A stretch of DNA of 64,000 nucleotides. It comes from Candidatus Poribacteria bacterium. GTDB lineage: Bacteria; Poribacteria; WGA-4E; WGA-3G. Position numbers and translations under genes: made by a program. The stretch is from NCBI GenBank assembly GCA_958295945.1, contig OY282386.1, positions 62,001-126,000 on the forward strand. The letters run 5' to 3'. The notes beneath the pieces are model-generated. The model did not search any database. It was given only the letters and a program-made list of their open reading frames with translations, and was not told the origin of the DNA. Shown here in pieces: positions 38,688 to 48,410 of the stretch (positions are counted from its first letter, which is position 1; each line of letters starts with the position of its first letter).

Positions 38688-38703
38688 TGGCATAGACATT
38701 GCA
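38688..38703 (+). promoter_or_regulatory. Sigma-54 promoter of glnA
   Basis: TGGCATAGACATTGCA matches the -24/-12 consensus TGGCAYRNNNNTTGCW at every defined position, with GG and GC twelve bases apart. It lies about 105 bases ahead of the glnA ATG, which is where NtrC-activated sigma-54 promoters of nitrogen genes normally sit. The 300-base gap 38505-38803 contains no gene. Enhancer sites were not identified. Confidence 0.8.
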
Positions 38704-38809
38704 TAGATAATCACAAGAATTATTGTGAATATTATGCTTTGTACAATCAATAGGATAGCACTTTATGTACTTATGATTGCAAAATTTGATTTATTAGGAG
38801 GAAATGCGA

Positions 38810-40225
38810 ATGACACCAAGTGAGGTGGTTGCACTTGCAAAAGAAAATAATGTTAAAATAGTTGATCTGAAATTCATGGACCTACCGGGAATGTGGCAAC
38901 ACTTTTCTATTATGGTTGATGAATTGAGCGAAGACCTATTTTCAGAGGGTATTGGTTTTGATGGGTCAAGTATCCGTGGTTTTCAGGCGATCAACGAGAG
39001 TGATATGTTGCTCTTTCCCGATCCCGCAACTGCGTTGATTGATCCAGTATGTCAAATCCCAACATTGAGCATTACTTGTAATATTAAAGACCCAATTACA
39101 TTGGAGAATTATACGCGCGATGTACGCCATATCGCACAGAAAGCTGAAGCATATCTTCAGTCCACAGGCATTGCCGATACAAGTTTTTGGGGACCTGAAG
39201 CTGAATTTTATCTATTAAACGATATACGTTACAGTCAGACACAGAACTCTGGTTTTTATCACGTAGATTCAGTTGAAGGTAGTTGGAATTCTGGACGGGA
39301 TGAAAATCCGAACCTTGGTTACAAACCGAGATATAAAGAAGGTTATTTCCCAGTTCCACCATCAGATACACTTCAAGATATCCGTTCTGAAATCTGTCTG
39401 AAACTTATTGAATCTGGTATTGATGTAGAAGTCCATCACCACGAGGTCGGAACCGCAGGACAAGGTGAAATTGACATCCGTTATGACACATTAACTACAG
39501 TTGGTGATAAAATCGCGTTGTACAAGTACATCGTTAAGAATGTTGCCCGTTCCCACAATTTAGTCGCTACATTCATGCCCAAGCCGCTCTTCCAAGATAA
39601 CGGTTCGGGAATGCACGTACACACAAGTTTGTGGAAAGATGGAAAAAATGTATTCTTTGATCCACAAGGCTACTCACTTCTCAGTGAAACAGCACTTTAT
39701 TGGATCGGTGGTTTATTGGCACATGCGCGTTCATTATGTGCAATCATTGCCCCGACGACCAATTCCTACAAGCGATTAGTTCCTGGCTATGAAGCACCAG
39801 TCAATATCGCTTATTCACAGCGAAACCGTAGTGCTTGTGTACGTATTCCTGTATATTCCAAGAGTGAAAAGGCAAAACGGGTTGAATTCCGAACACCAGA
39901 TCCATCCTGTAACCCATACTTGGCATTCAGTGCGTTGCTCATGGCTGGACTTGATGGAATTCAGAACAGAATACATCCAGGGGATCCATTAGATAAAGAC
40001 CTATATGACCTTGAACCAGAGGAACTTGACGATATTGAATCTACGCCTATTTCTCTTGGAGATGCACTTGATGCACTTGAGGATGACCACGAATACCTTC
40101 TTAAGGGTGATGTCTTTACTGAAGATGTGCTGGATGTTTGGATTGATTACAAACGCGAAAATGAGGTAGATGCCATTAATATGCGTCCGCATCCTTATGA
40201 ATTCTACCTCTATCACGATATATAG
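38810..40225 (+). CDS. glnA: Glutamine synthetase, type I
   Basis: A 471-residue GSI that makes glutamine from glutamate, ammonia and ATP. Motifs: DGSSIRGF, PEAEFYL, the ATP-binding HHHEVGTAGQGEIDIRYD, GSGMHVHTSLW, and the Glu/Arg site RNRSACVRIPVYSKSEKAKR and VEFRTPDPSCNPYL. The DLYDLEPEE segment keeps the Tyr that is adenylylated in GSI-beta enzymes. The ATG at 38810 is eight bases from AGGAGG; the ATG at 38804 would be only two bases away. A perfect sigma-54 promoter precedes it and glnB follows. Confidence 0.97.
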   Translation: MTPSEVVALAKENNVKIVDLKFMDLPGMWQHFSIMVDELSEDLFSEGIGFDGSSIRGFQAINESDMLLFPDPATALIDPVCQIPTLSITCNIKDPITLENYTRDVRHIAQKAEAYLQSTGIADTSFWGPEAEFYLLNDIRYSQTQNSGFYHVDSVEGSWNSGRDENPNLGYKPRYKEGYFPVPPSDTLQDIRSEICLKLIESGIDVEVHHHEVGTAGQGEIDIRYDTLTTVGDKIALYKYIVKNVARSHNLVATFMPKPLFQDNGSGMHVHTSLWKDGKNVFFDPQGYSLLSETALYWIGGLLAHARSLCAIIAPTTNSYKRLVPGYEAPVNIAYSQRNRSACVRIPVYSKSEKAKRVEFRTPDPSCNPYLAFSALLMAGLDGIQNRIHPGDPLDKDLYDLEPEELDDIESTPISLGDALDALEDDHEYLLKGDVFTEDVLDVWIDYKRENEVDAINMRPHPYEFYLYHDI

Positions 40226-40244
40226 AAGACTTTTTGTATAGATG

Positions 40245-40331
40245 AGAACCCCGTTCTAAGAAATGACATTTGGTGTTGATACACAAGAGTTGACAGGTCC
40301 GTTATCAATTTATTTCACAAAACGGGGTTCT
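40245..40331. repeat. 11-bp inverted repeat between glnA and glnB
   Basis: AGAACCCCGTT (40245-40255) and AACGGGGTTCT (40321-40331) are exact complements separated by 65 bases. In RNA they would close a large stem enclosing a smaller structure, so a regulatory leader or a terminator for glnA is possible. No known riboswitch motif was recognised. Confidence 0.5.
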
Positions 40332-40444
40332 ACATCATGCATTTCTCAAGATACAAAATATAGGCAATCGTAAATTAAATGTCTGAATTTTTAGATGAGG
40401 TAGGATTTCGTATCCGCTCATCAAACAACCCTATGACAATCTAA

Positions 40445-40846
<402 letters not shown>

Positions 40847-40992
40847 ATATATTTCTGTCGCACATTTTGTGATCGCAATACTTTTGAGGCATATTTTAAC
40901 TATAGGTTAACTACCTGCCTCACGTTACATCTGTTAATATTTGGACTTCACAAGTTGTTATCGCAGCTCTTGAACCTGCAATGTTTTTGCCT

Positions 40993-41016
40993 CGGACACC
41001 GGCTTTCCGGTGTCCG
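40993..41016 (+). terminator. Strong GC hairpin after glnB
   Basis: CGGACACCGG-CTTT-CCGGTGTCCG forms a ten-pair stem with a four-base loop, followed by GGCTTTGTTGTTG. The T-tract is weak, so it is a plausible but imperfect intrinsic terminator about 150 bases after the glnB stop. Confidence 0.5.
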
Positions 41017-41054
41017 GGCTTTGTTGTTGCATTGGAGAATATTCCGATGCTGGT

Positions 41055-41175
41055 GGGTGTGTAAAGATTTTGTCACTAACTTCTCACCCAACCATTGTAG
41101 GGGCGGGTCTCTGTGCCCGCCCTTTGCCGGACAGGACAAGGAATGGCGGGGCACAGAGACCCAGCCCCTAAAACG
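41055..41175 (+). repeat. Truncated GGGTGTGTAAAG-family repeat
   Basis: The left end GGGTGTGTAAAGATTTTGTC and the core hairpin (GGGGCGGGTCTCTGTGCCCG against GGCGGGGCACAGAGACCC) are present, but the right terminus is missing. The element ends about 55 bases before the gene at 41230, close enough to supply part of its 5' region. Confidence 0.65.
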
Positions 41176-41229
41176 AAAAGCGGATGCTGTGGAACATCTC
41201 CGGCTAATATAGCACAAGAGGAGGTACTA

Positions 41230-41640
41230 ATGTGTCTTGTACTTGAATTCATACCAGAAGGCGACGCCTTCCCTCTGGTGCTTCTATCAGATTCTACACC
41301 AGAGAAAGCTGAAAAGTTATCCCAAGCGTTAACCCCTCTGGTTACAGACAATAATGCAGTCGTAGATATACACACTTTGCCTTTTGTCTCGCCAGTTGAT
41401 GGGTGTAGACTATCGGCACAAGTTAGTGATGAAGATATTGGTGCCATTCTGATAGAAAATACAAAAAATCATTTTACGTGGGAGTTGACCCATCAAGGTT
41501 GGGAATTGGTTTTAATGTTATTAGGTCCTTTTACCGAACCAGATAGCTTGGGTTATCAATACCTTGGACCTGATGATGAAACGGATTATGAAACGAGTGA
41601 TATCGAAGTTATACTTTCAGGATATTATAGGAACTGGTGA
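41230..41640 (+). CDS. Small protein of unknown function
   Basis: A 136-residue acidic cytoplasmic protein starting at the ATG at 41230, five bases after AGAGGAGG. A longer open frame back to 41113 runs through a repeat and is discounted. Segments such as LEFIPEGDAFPLVLLSDSTP and LTHQGWELVLMLLGPF are not ones I recognise; no motif, signal or membrane span is visible. A MITE begins 16 bases after the stop. Confidence 0.6.
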   Translation: MCLVLEFIPEGDAFPLVLLSDSTPEKAEKLSQALTPLVTDNNAVVDIHTLPFVSPVDGCRLSAQVSDEDIGAILIENTKNHFTWELTHQGWELVLMLLGPFTEPDSLGYQYLGPDDETDYETSDIEVILSGYYRNW

Positions 41641-41656
41641 TGCTACTTATGAATTA

Positions 41657-41770
41657 TAGTAAAGTTTAGAATTAAGAAGACATTTCAATGCACTTGCAAG
41701 TAGCACAAGTCCGTAGGGGCGAGGTTTTCTCGCCCTCTGAGGCGTGTCCTATTAATTGTCCATTCCACTA
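41657..41770 (+). repeat. MITE family 1, copy 2
   Basis: A 114-base copy with TA on both sides (41655-41656, 41771-41772), starting TAGTAAAGTTTAGAATTAAG and ending ATTGTCCATTCCACTA. It differs from the copy at 32452 by only a few substitutions and one missing C. Confidence 0.88.
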
Positions 41771-42693
41771 TAGTTTCAGCAGTCTGCCCGCTCTTATATT
41801 TAAGGATATCAACGAAATAATGATGCTTGGTTTGATTTCCTTACCCTGAACCGTGTAACAATGGATCCGTCTCAGTGTGAGATTACTGTTTTCGCATAAA
41901 GGAAGTCTAACGGCAGTCATCCGGATTTAGATATAAACGGGAGCCCATGCCCTCGTCCTGATTTTCAAGGGTTCAATAGACTTGGCTTGGAGTGGTTTTC
42001 AACCACGCTTACATTATAGGAGTGGTTTTCAACCCCAATATTATTGGTCTTGACTCAAATCATCGGCATGACAAACCCTTACAACATCGGAGCAGCTTAT
42101 CTTAACAAAGGCACTTAGAAACGACAGACTCATAATCCTGGAAATCTATATATCCTGTCCATCCTGGTTTAGACAACAAAAAACTAATAAAGAAATAGAC
42201 TGTTTCATGTTAATGCCTTATGCACATTCACCACGCGCAATTCATGGCGTCTCGGACATTCAGCAATGGAGGTTAAACCGACTAATGTCCAATGGTAGAC
42301 GAGGTCTCCTGACCTCACCGATGCAGAGTATTCAAGTCCTTTCAAAATCTACTGTAATACTTAAAACTTTATACACCCATACATCTATTTTTCCTTGACA
42401 TTCAGAAAATAATATGATAATATTATTATGGTATTATCCTGATATGACGTTGGTTAGAAATCCTATTCACCAACCTAATTTCTTTACTATGGTGAAGCAT
42501 AGAATTATATCTACACTTTCTATCAACGGTAGTCGAGGTTTCCTAACCTCGTCTCAACAATGTGTAGAATTAATTCAATAATTTACTATAACTAATAAAG
42601 CAGGATAGTTATATCATTTCTATTTGATTATAGGACATCGTTTTGTCGTCCAGGAATTGGAGTTCCCTCGGACAAACGTAAAGGAAGCATAAA
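41771..42693. other. Repeat-rich intergenic stretch
   Basis: About 920 bases without a supportable gene. It contains GGAGTGGTTTTCAACC twice (41989 and 42019, 30 bases apart), an AATCCTGGAAATC...CCTGGTTTAGACAA piece (42130-42177), a left-truncated copy of the 29866 MITE (42296-42355), a decayed ACTTTATACACCC end near 42370, and a further TA-flanked MITE at 42490-42588 with core GTAGTCGAGGTTTCCTAACC. Confidence 0.6.
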
Positions 42694-43383
42694 ATGAATC
42701 GAGGTATTTACACTAAATGGATTATCGGTTTGGCGTTCCTACTGCTAATTGTTGCTGTGGGGTGTATTCTGTATTACCAACACACCACAGCACCCTATAA
42801 AGCAGAAGTCGAAAAAGCAACTCCACCAACACCAGCAGAAACAGAGTCAACCAACACACCTGCGGAAAGGACTACACCAACCGCAGAGAAATCTATACCC
42901 AAGACATCACACACAATGGTAAAGATGACAGTAACAGGAACACCGACACAACCACAAACGCAAGCATCCGTACAAACCGCAAAGACAGAAGAAGTGCCAG
43001 TGTCGCCATTTGGTTTCGGACCTTATCCTGAAATACCCGATGATTATCCAACGAAACATAATGTATCGTGGTCTACGGCTAATCGTCAAATGGAACTCCT
43101 GAATCGCGTGCTAATTAGCTTATGGACAGAAGGACAAAAAAACTTTCACGGTGGGGGCACTTACAAAGGGAAAGTCTATCCGCACTACTTTGATACCGTC
43201 TATATCGGTGTCAAAGAAACAGTGTCAAAAGCTGGATCGGTATCGCGTACTACATATAGACTATCGGGGCCTTTTGTGAAATATTCTTTGCAAGAACTGA
43301 AAGAAAACCCACCGCCACATATACGAATTTTAGATTTAGAGACTTCCGGTATTGATCCGTATCAATACTTGGATTTACCGTAA
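42694..43383 (+). CDS. Membrane-anchored protein with Pro/Thr-rich linker
   Basis: A 229-residue protein. An N-terminal membrane anchor (WIIGLAFLLLIVAVGCILYY) is followed by about 75 residues rich in Thr, Pro, Ala and Glu, a typical cell-envelope spacer. A C-terminal globular domain of about 120 residues follows (SPFGFGPYPEIPDDYPTKHN; LNRVLISLWTEGQKNFHGGG). I do not recognise the domain. AAAGGAAG precedes the ATG. A small broken gene lies just downstream and may have been its partner. Confidence 0.65.
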   Translation: MNRGIYTKWIIGLAFLLLIVAVGCILYYQHTTAPYKAEVEKATPPTPAETESTNTPAERTTPTAEKSIPKTSHTMVKMTVTGTPTQPQTQASVQTAKTEEVPVSPFGFGPYPEIPDDYPTKHNVSWSTANRQMELLNRVLISLWTEGQKNFHGGGTYKGKVYPHYFDTVYIGVKETVSKAGSVSRTTYRLSGPFVKYSLQELKENPPPHIRILDLETSGIDPYQYLDLP

Positions 43384-43402
43384 AAGAAAAGGAGAATAAC
43401 TA

Positions 43403-43653
43403 ATGTATAAGTATTTTTTGTATGTCACCATTTTAATTATGTTCGCTTTTGTACCGAGTCTGGCGAGAATAACTGGGAAGGTGCGCAAGGTGAAACCCCT
43501 GAGAAAACTGATCAACTAACGTACAGCGCAGATGGGGGGTTTTATAAAGAGTTAGAAGTGGACTACTCTGTGAAGTCAATACATCCCAATGCTCCTGGTT
43601 GTCGTCCGTCTATTGAGTATGCCATAATACCAGATACTATATCACAAATATAA
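43403..43653 (+). pseudogene. Small exported protein interrupted by a frameshift
   Basis: An ATG with AAGGAG upstream opens a signal-peptide-like start (MYKYFLYVTILIMFAFVPSL) in one frame that ends at 43519. A different frame carries a coherent continuation from about 43460 to the stop at 43651-43653 (ENNWEGAQGETPEKTDQLTY, then DGGFYKELEVDYSVKSIHPN, ending PDTISQI). Joining them by a minus-one shift near 43440-43470 gives one secreted protein of about 83 residues. Either a frameshift mutation, a sequence error or programmed shifting explains this. Confidence 0.55.
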
Positions 43654-43708
43654 AAATGTGTAATAAAATTTATATTTCACCATAAAATAAAAAAGAATAT
43701 AAGATATA

Positions 43709-44704
43709 ATGATTGAAGTCAGAGAACTTACCAAATCTTACGGACCAACACTTGCTGTTGACCGAGTCTCATTTGATGCAAAAGCTGGAGAAGTCGTAGG
43801 ATTTATAGGGCCGAACGGTGCTGGCAAAACCACCACGATGCGTATTCTTACCTGTTATCTCACCGCAGATGCTGGGAATGCTACCGTTGCTGGCTACGAT
43901 GTCCTTGAAAACCCCATTGATGTTAGGAAAAATGTCGGTTACCTACCTGAAAGCGCGCCGCTATATGCAGACATGGGTGTGGTTGAATACCTCAAGTTTA
44001 TGGCGGAAGTTCGTGATATTCCCAAGAGTCAACGAAAAGAACGCATTAATAAGGTCATTGATATATGTGGACTTGAAGGCGTAATACAGAAAGACATTGG
44101 TGAACTCTCCAAAGGTTACAGACAACGCGTAGGATTGGCACAAAGCCTCATCCACGACCCGCCTATTCTCATCTTAGATGAACCCACATCTGGACTTGAC
44201 CCAACGCAAACTATTGAGATTCGAAACCTGATTATTGAGATGGGGAAAGAGAAGCTTGTGCTTTTCAGCACACACATTTTACCTGAAGTTGCCGCAACTT
44301 GTAGCCGAATACTTATGATAAATCAAGGAAAGATTGTTGCAAACGGCACATTAGAGGACCTTATTGAACAAGTTCGGAGTGAGGAAAAGATTCATCTTAC
44401 TATCAGAGGAACTGAGGAAGAAATTACTCCTCAATTAAGAGAGTTGGATGGAGTAACTGGGGTTTCTCATGTGAAGACAGATAACGGTGTCGTGAGTTAT
44501 GAAATAACGACATCACAAGAAGGATATGATGCGTCAAGCAAATTATTCCACGCTGCACAACAAAACCGATGGGATCTCGTTGAACTTCACCATGAAACGA
44601 TTGACTTGGAAAACATATTCCTTCACTTTACAACAGGAATAAGTAGTGATACTCCCTCTAATAGCATAATAATAGAAGAAAAGGATGCATCTGAAGAAGA
44701 ATAA
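43709..44704 (+). CDS. ABC transporter ATPase, GldA-like
   Basis: A 331-residue nucleotide-binding protein: Walker A GPNGAGKTTTMRIL, signature LSKGYRQRVGLAQSL, Walker B PILILDEPTSGLDPTQ, H-loop FSTHIL. After the ATPase domain comes a ~100-residue C-terminal extension typical of GldA/drug-exporter ATPases. It heads a four-gene same-strand set with an ABC-2 permease, a GldG-like protein and a DUF4340 protein, a combination widespread in bacteria outside gliding species. Its cargo is unknown. Confidence 0.9.
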   Translation: MIEVRELTKSYGPTLAVDRVSFDAKAGEVVGFIGPNGAGKTTTMRILTCYLTADAGNATVAGYDVLENPIDVRKNVGYLPESAPLYADMGVVEYLKFMAEVRDIPKSQRKERINKVIDICGLEGVIQKDIGELSKGYRQRVGLAQSLIHDPPILILDEPTSGLDPTQTIEIRNLIIEMGKEKLVLFSTHILPEVAATCSRILMINQGKIVANGTLEDLIEQVRSEEKIHLTIRGTEEEITPQLRELDGVTGVSHVKTDNGVVSYEITTSQEGYDASSKLFHAAQQNRWDLVELHHETIDLENIFLHFTTGISSDTPSNSIIIEEKDASEEE

Positions 44705-44769
44705 TACCGAAAATAATATTAGTGGTTCTTCATACACCATACAATACAACGAACAGATAATTGAATACT

Positions 44770-45486
44770 ATGCAAAACATCAAAGCAATTTTCAAAAAAG
44801 AATTTAGAAGTTATTTCAATTCACCCATCGCATATATCTTTATTACATTTTTCCTTGCGTTTTCATCATGGCTTTTCTTCAGAACTTTTTTCATTAGTGG
44901 TCAAGCCGAAATGAGGGGATTCTTTGGATTAATGCCGTGGATTTTTCTCTTCTTTATTCCTGCTGTTACCATGAAACTTTGGGCGGAGGAGAAGAAAATC
45001 GGTACAGCAGAAATACTAATGACCTTACCAATAAAGGATTATGAGGTAGTTGTAGGAAAGTTTCTCGCAAGTTTTGGGTTGCTGGCAGTAACTGCACTCT
45101 TTTCACTTACACTTCCAATTGCTGTCATAGTTCTGGGTGATCCGGATGGTGGCACAATTATCTGTGGTTACATCGGACTTCTCTTGATGGGTGGCGCATA
45201 CCTTGCCATCGGATTATTTGCTTCAACGATTACTGAGAACCAAATTATTGCATTTATTCTTGGCATTTCCGCATGCTTTGTCCTACTGATTATCGGGGAG
45301 GACATTGTGCTTTTTAGCACTCCCAATTGGTTATTTCCGATTTTTAGTTATCTCGGTCTCGGAGTTCACTATAGCAGTATTCTACGCGGTGTCATTGATT
45401 CACGAGATATAATCTACTATCTTTCTATCATTGGGTTTTTTCTATATCTCAGTGCTTCGGCTATTGAAAGCCGGAAATGGCGATAG
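44770..45486 (+). CDS. ABC-2 type permease, GldF-like
   Basis: A 238-residue integral membrane protein with about six helices. MQNIKAIFKKEFRSYFNSPI is the usual N-terminus, and LPIKDYEVVVGKFLASFGLL and the ending YLSIIGFFLYLSASAIESRKW are typical of GldF-like permeases. The ATG at 44770 is used; an in-frame TTG three codons earlier is possible. It pairs with the preceding ATPase. Confidence 0.88.
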   Translation: MQNIKAIFKKEFRSYFNSPIAYIFITFFLAFSSWLFFRTFFISGQAEMRGFFGLMPWIFLFFIPAVTMKLWAEEKKIGTAEILMTLPIKDYEVVVGKFLASFGLLAVTALFSLTLPIAVIVLGDPDGGTIICGYIGLLLMGGAYLAIGLFASTITENQIIAFILGISACFVLLIIGEDIVLFSTPNWLFPIFSYLGLGVHYSSILRGVIDSRDIIYYLSIIGFFLYLSASAIESRKWR

Positions 45487-45607
45487 ACGGTGATGAATTG
45501 TGAAAATAATAATTTAAGTACTGGAATCACTTCTATCTTAATATAATTTTGTCTATCAACGTAGAAAGATATAGTTTGTTTTTGAAGGAGATGTTACTGG
45601 AGGAAAA

Positions 45608-47278
45608 ATGTACAATTTAATAAAGAAGGGGTTTAAGCGTAGTTTAAGTCGCACATATGGTATAGATATTTTGTTACCAGTAATGATCATTTTAGGAATA
45701 TTGGTGTTGGTAAATTTCCTATCATCGCGCCGTTTTATACGGGTGGATCTTACTGAGGATAAACGTTATACCGTATCCGAATCAACCAAGGATGTTATTA
45801 AGAATTTAGACGATATTGTAACGATCACCGTATACTTTTCTACGGAACCCGCTCGAGTCGGTCAGATACTACAGGATATCAGAGATGTATTAGAAGAATA
45901 TAATGCATTCTCAAGAAGACTGCAAATTGACTATATCAATCCTGCTGATATGGATGATGCAGAAAAACAGGAACTTCGTTTTAAAGGTATACAGGAAGTC
46001 CCAATCAATGTTTTTGAGAAGGACAAAGCTGTCATCGCAAACGTCTATATGGCTATTTCTATCGGTTACAGTGGAAAAGAGGAAGTACTCCCCGTTGTTC
46101 AATCTACCGCTAATTTAGAATATGAACTCACATCCACAATTGTGAAAGTGACGACAAAGGATGCAAAGACTGTCGGATTCTTGACCGGACATGATGAATA
46201 CGATATCAATGCACAGACACAGGCAAATCAACAACTGCGTCAACTCTTAGACAAGAATGCAGATGGACAATATAACATTACGACGGTTGACCTTCAAACA
46301 GGAGAACCTGTTGACCCATCTGTAACCACATTAGTAGTAGCAGGTCCAAAACAGATGTTGACTGAGAGAGAGAAATATGAGATTGACCAGTTCATCATGC
46401 GGGGTGGGAGAGCATTATTCCTAATTGACCCCATTACAATGCAACCTCAAACCTTACAGGGCACACCACTTGCTACTGGATTGAACGATTTGCTTGAACA
46501 CTACGGCATTAAAATCGGAAATAATGTAATTGGTGATCGTAGATCGCATGATTCGGTGCGGCTACAACAAGGTAGAATGACCTTTATTCAACCTTATATT
46601 TATTTCATCAAAATCCACAGAACCAATTTTTCGAAAGAAAACTCTATTACGAGCCAATTAGAGGAATTGACTTTACCTTGGACAAGTTCATTAGAGACCT
46701 TGACGAAAGAGGGAGTAACAGCAACAGCATTGGCAAAGACAACTGAATTTGGACAAAGTTTTCAAGGTGTATACAACCTGATGCCCGGTTCACCTATTCC
46801 GCAGACAGATTTACAAGTGTTTACTGTTGCTGCTGCTTTGGAAGGTAAATTCAAAAGTTTCTATGCAGATAAAGAAATTCCAACCACAGAACCTGCAGCG
46901 GATCCTGATAGTGAAAATGAGGATGACAGATCTGACACGACACCAGAAACTGAAGACAGAACAACTATTACGGATAGTACTGATACGCAAATTATTGTTG
47001 TTGGAACAGGAGAAATCTTAACACAACTGAATCCAAATAGTGCCAAATTTTTCCTAAACTGTATTGACTGGTTAACACTTGGAGATACGCTTATCGGAAT
47101 TCGTTCACATTCAATAACAAGTAGACCCTTAAATGAAGTATCGGGTTTAATAAAAAATCTCATAAAATACTTATGTACCGTTGGTATTCCTCTGTTAGTC
47201 GTTCTTGTCGGGTTAATCCGATATCTATTAAAAAGGAGGGTAAAACGGTTGGTTGGAACCTACGGTTCACGGATATAA
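45608..47278 (+). CDS. GldG-like membrane protein of ABC transport system
   Basis: A 556-residue protein. An N-terminal helix (PVMIILGILVLVNFLSSRRF) leads into RVDLTEDKRYTVSESTKDVI and ITVYFSTEPARVGQI, the hallmark start of the GldG/IFT52-like extracytoplasmic domain. Mid-regions include TVGFLTGHDEYDINAQ and LFLIDPITMQPQ, then a low-complexity acidic stretch and a C-terminal helix (VGIPLLVVLVGLIRYLLKRR). GGAGG precedes the ATG. It works with the adjacent ABC pair. Confidence 0.85.
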   Translation: MYNLIKKGFKRSLSRTYGIDILLPVMIILGILVLVNFLSSRRFIRVDLTEDKRYTVSESTKDVIKNLDDIVTITVYFSTEPARVGQILQDIRDVLEEYNAFSRRLQIDYINPADMDDAEKQELRFKGIQEVPINVFEKDKAVIANVYMAISIGYSGKEEVLPVVQSTANLEYELTSTIVKVTTKDAKTVGFLTGHDEYDINAQTQANQQLRQLLDKNADGQYNITTVDLQTGEPVDPSVTTLVVAGPKQMLTEREKYEIDQFIMRGGRALFLIDPITMQPQTLQGTPLATGLNDLLEHYGIKIGNNVIGDRRSHDSVRLQQGRMTFIQPYIYFIKIHRTNFSKENSITSQLEELTLPWTSSLETLTKEGVTATALAKTTEFGQSFQGVYNLMPGSPIPQTDLQVFTVAAALEGKFKSFYADKEIPTTEPAADPDSENEDDRSDTTPETEDRTTITDSTDTQIIVVGTGEILTQLNPNSAKFFLNCIDWLTLGDTLIGIRSHSITSRPLNEVSGLIKNLIKYLCTVGIPLLVVLVGLIRYLLKRRVKRLVGTYGSRI

Positions 47279-47303
47279 GCATTAAAAGCCAACCAATAGA
47301 ACG

Positions 47304-48302
47304 ATGAAAAAGAAACAACTAATTGCTTTAGGTGGAATATTTGTTTTTTTACTACTCCTTGTCCTGATATTTGAGAACCCATTCAGGAAGAGTCAGTATC
47401 AAAAGAAAGTCGATGAAGCAACTGCTCTATTCCCAAAATTTGACAAGGAACAGGTCGCTAAAATAGAGATTGTTGCTAAAGGTGAAACATCGACGCTTGC
47501 AAAACAGGATGGTAAGTGGCTTGTCACTTCAATGGACAACTACCCTGCAGATATGGAAGCTATAGATGAGTTGTTCACAAAAGTGACAGAATTTGATAAT
47601 GCCAACAAAGTCTCTGACAATCCAGAAAAACAAGCCGAATTCCAAGTTGATAGTAGCGGCGTTGAAGCGAAATTGATGGATGCAAATGATAAGTTGATAG
47701 CACACCTGTTTGTTGGGAAAAACACTCCCGGTTTTCTAAGCAGTTATGTGCGCGCTGCTGATTCCAAGGATGTTTATATAGCAAAAGGTTACCTACAAGG
47801 AGTTTTTGATAAAAGCACACGAACTTGGAAAGACCGAACTATTTTCAACTTCAATAAAGGCATCGTCACACAAATAAACATTACTTCACCTGAAGAATCA
47901 GTTGAATTGATGTTAGATGCTGAGAACAAATGGCAGATGTTAAAACCAACGGCAGCTGCTGTTGTTCAGAACGAAATTGAAAACCTACTCAATTCCTTAA
48001 GTCAATTGAAGACTGACGACTTCGCTGAGGCAAAGGAACTTTCTGAATACGGATTAGATTCCCCAACTTCATCAATTTCTGCTATACTTAATGATGGTTC
48101 AACCAAAACCTTGCATATCGGTAATGAGGATGGTGGAAAACTATACGTAAAAAGTGAGGAAAAGGAACAAGTATTCAGATTGTTCAAATCCAATGTTGAC
48201 AATTTAATCAAGAAATCGGACAAACTAATGGAAAATGCACCAACCCAAGATACAACCGAAGAAAATACATTACAACCAGTTGAGGAAGTATCTCCAGAGT
48301 AA
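47304..48302 (+). CDS. DUF4340 domain protein
   Basis: A 332-residue protein with one N-terminal membrane helix (LIALGGIFVFLLLLVLIF), then a repetitive beta-rich extracytoplasmic region (AKIEIVAKGETSTLAKQDGK, then WLVTSMDNYPAD; LSEYGLDSPTSSISAILNDG). This is the DUF4340 pattern that habitually follows GldG-like genes. The C-terminus is Thr/Glu-rich. It closes the four-gene ABC operon; precise role is unknown. Confidence 0.85.
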   Translation: MKKKQLIALGGIFVFLLLLVLIFENPFRKSQYQKKVDEATALFPKFDKEQVAKIEIVAKGETSTLAKQDGKWLVTSMDNYPADMEAIDELFTKVTEFDNANKVSDNPEKQAEFQVDSSGVEAKLMDANDKLIAHLFVGKNTPGFLSSYVRAADSKDVYIAKGYLQGVFDKSTRTWKDRTIFNFNKGIVTQINITSPEESVELMLDAENKWQMLKPTAAAVVQNEIENLLNSLSQLKTDDFAEAKELSEYGLDSPTSSISAILNDGSTKTLHIGNEDGGKLYVKSEEKEQVFRLFKSNVDNLIKKSDKLMENAPTQDTTEENTLQPVEEVSPE

Positions 48303-48410
48303 AGTCTTCTGTTTACATTATCGAACATAGTTGTATCCAACATTGCATATAATACAAGACTTACAATTTTTCAAAATATTAACTCCAACGATGATATAAG
48401 GAGTATAATT

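Noticed and set aside
40948-41447. Open frames on both strands across the hairpin and repeat near 41 kb
   Set aside because: They follow the palindromic repeat and overlap the supported gene at 41230.
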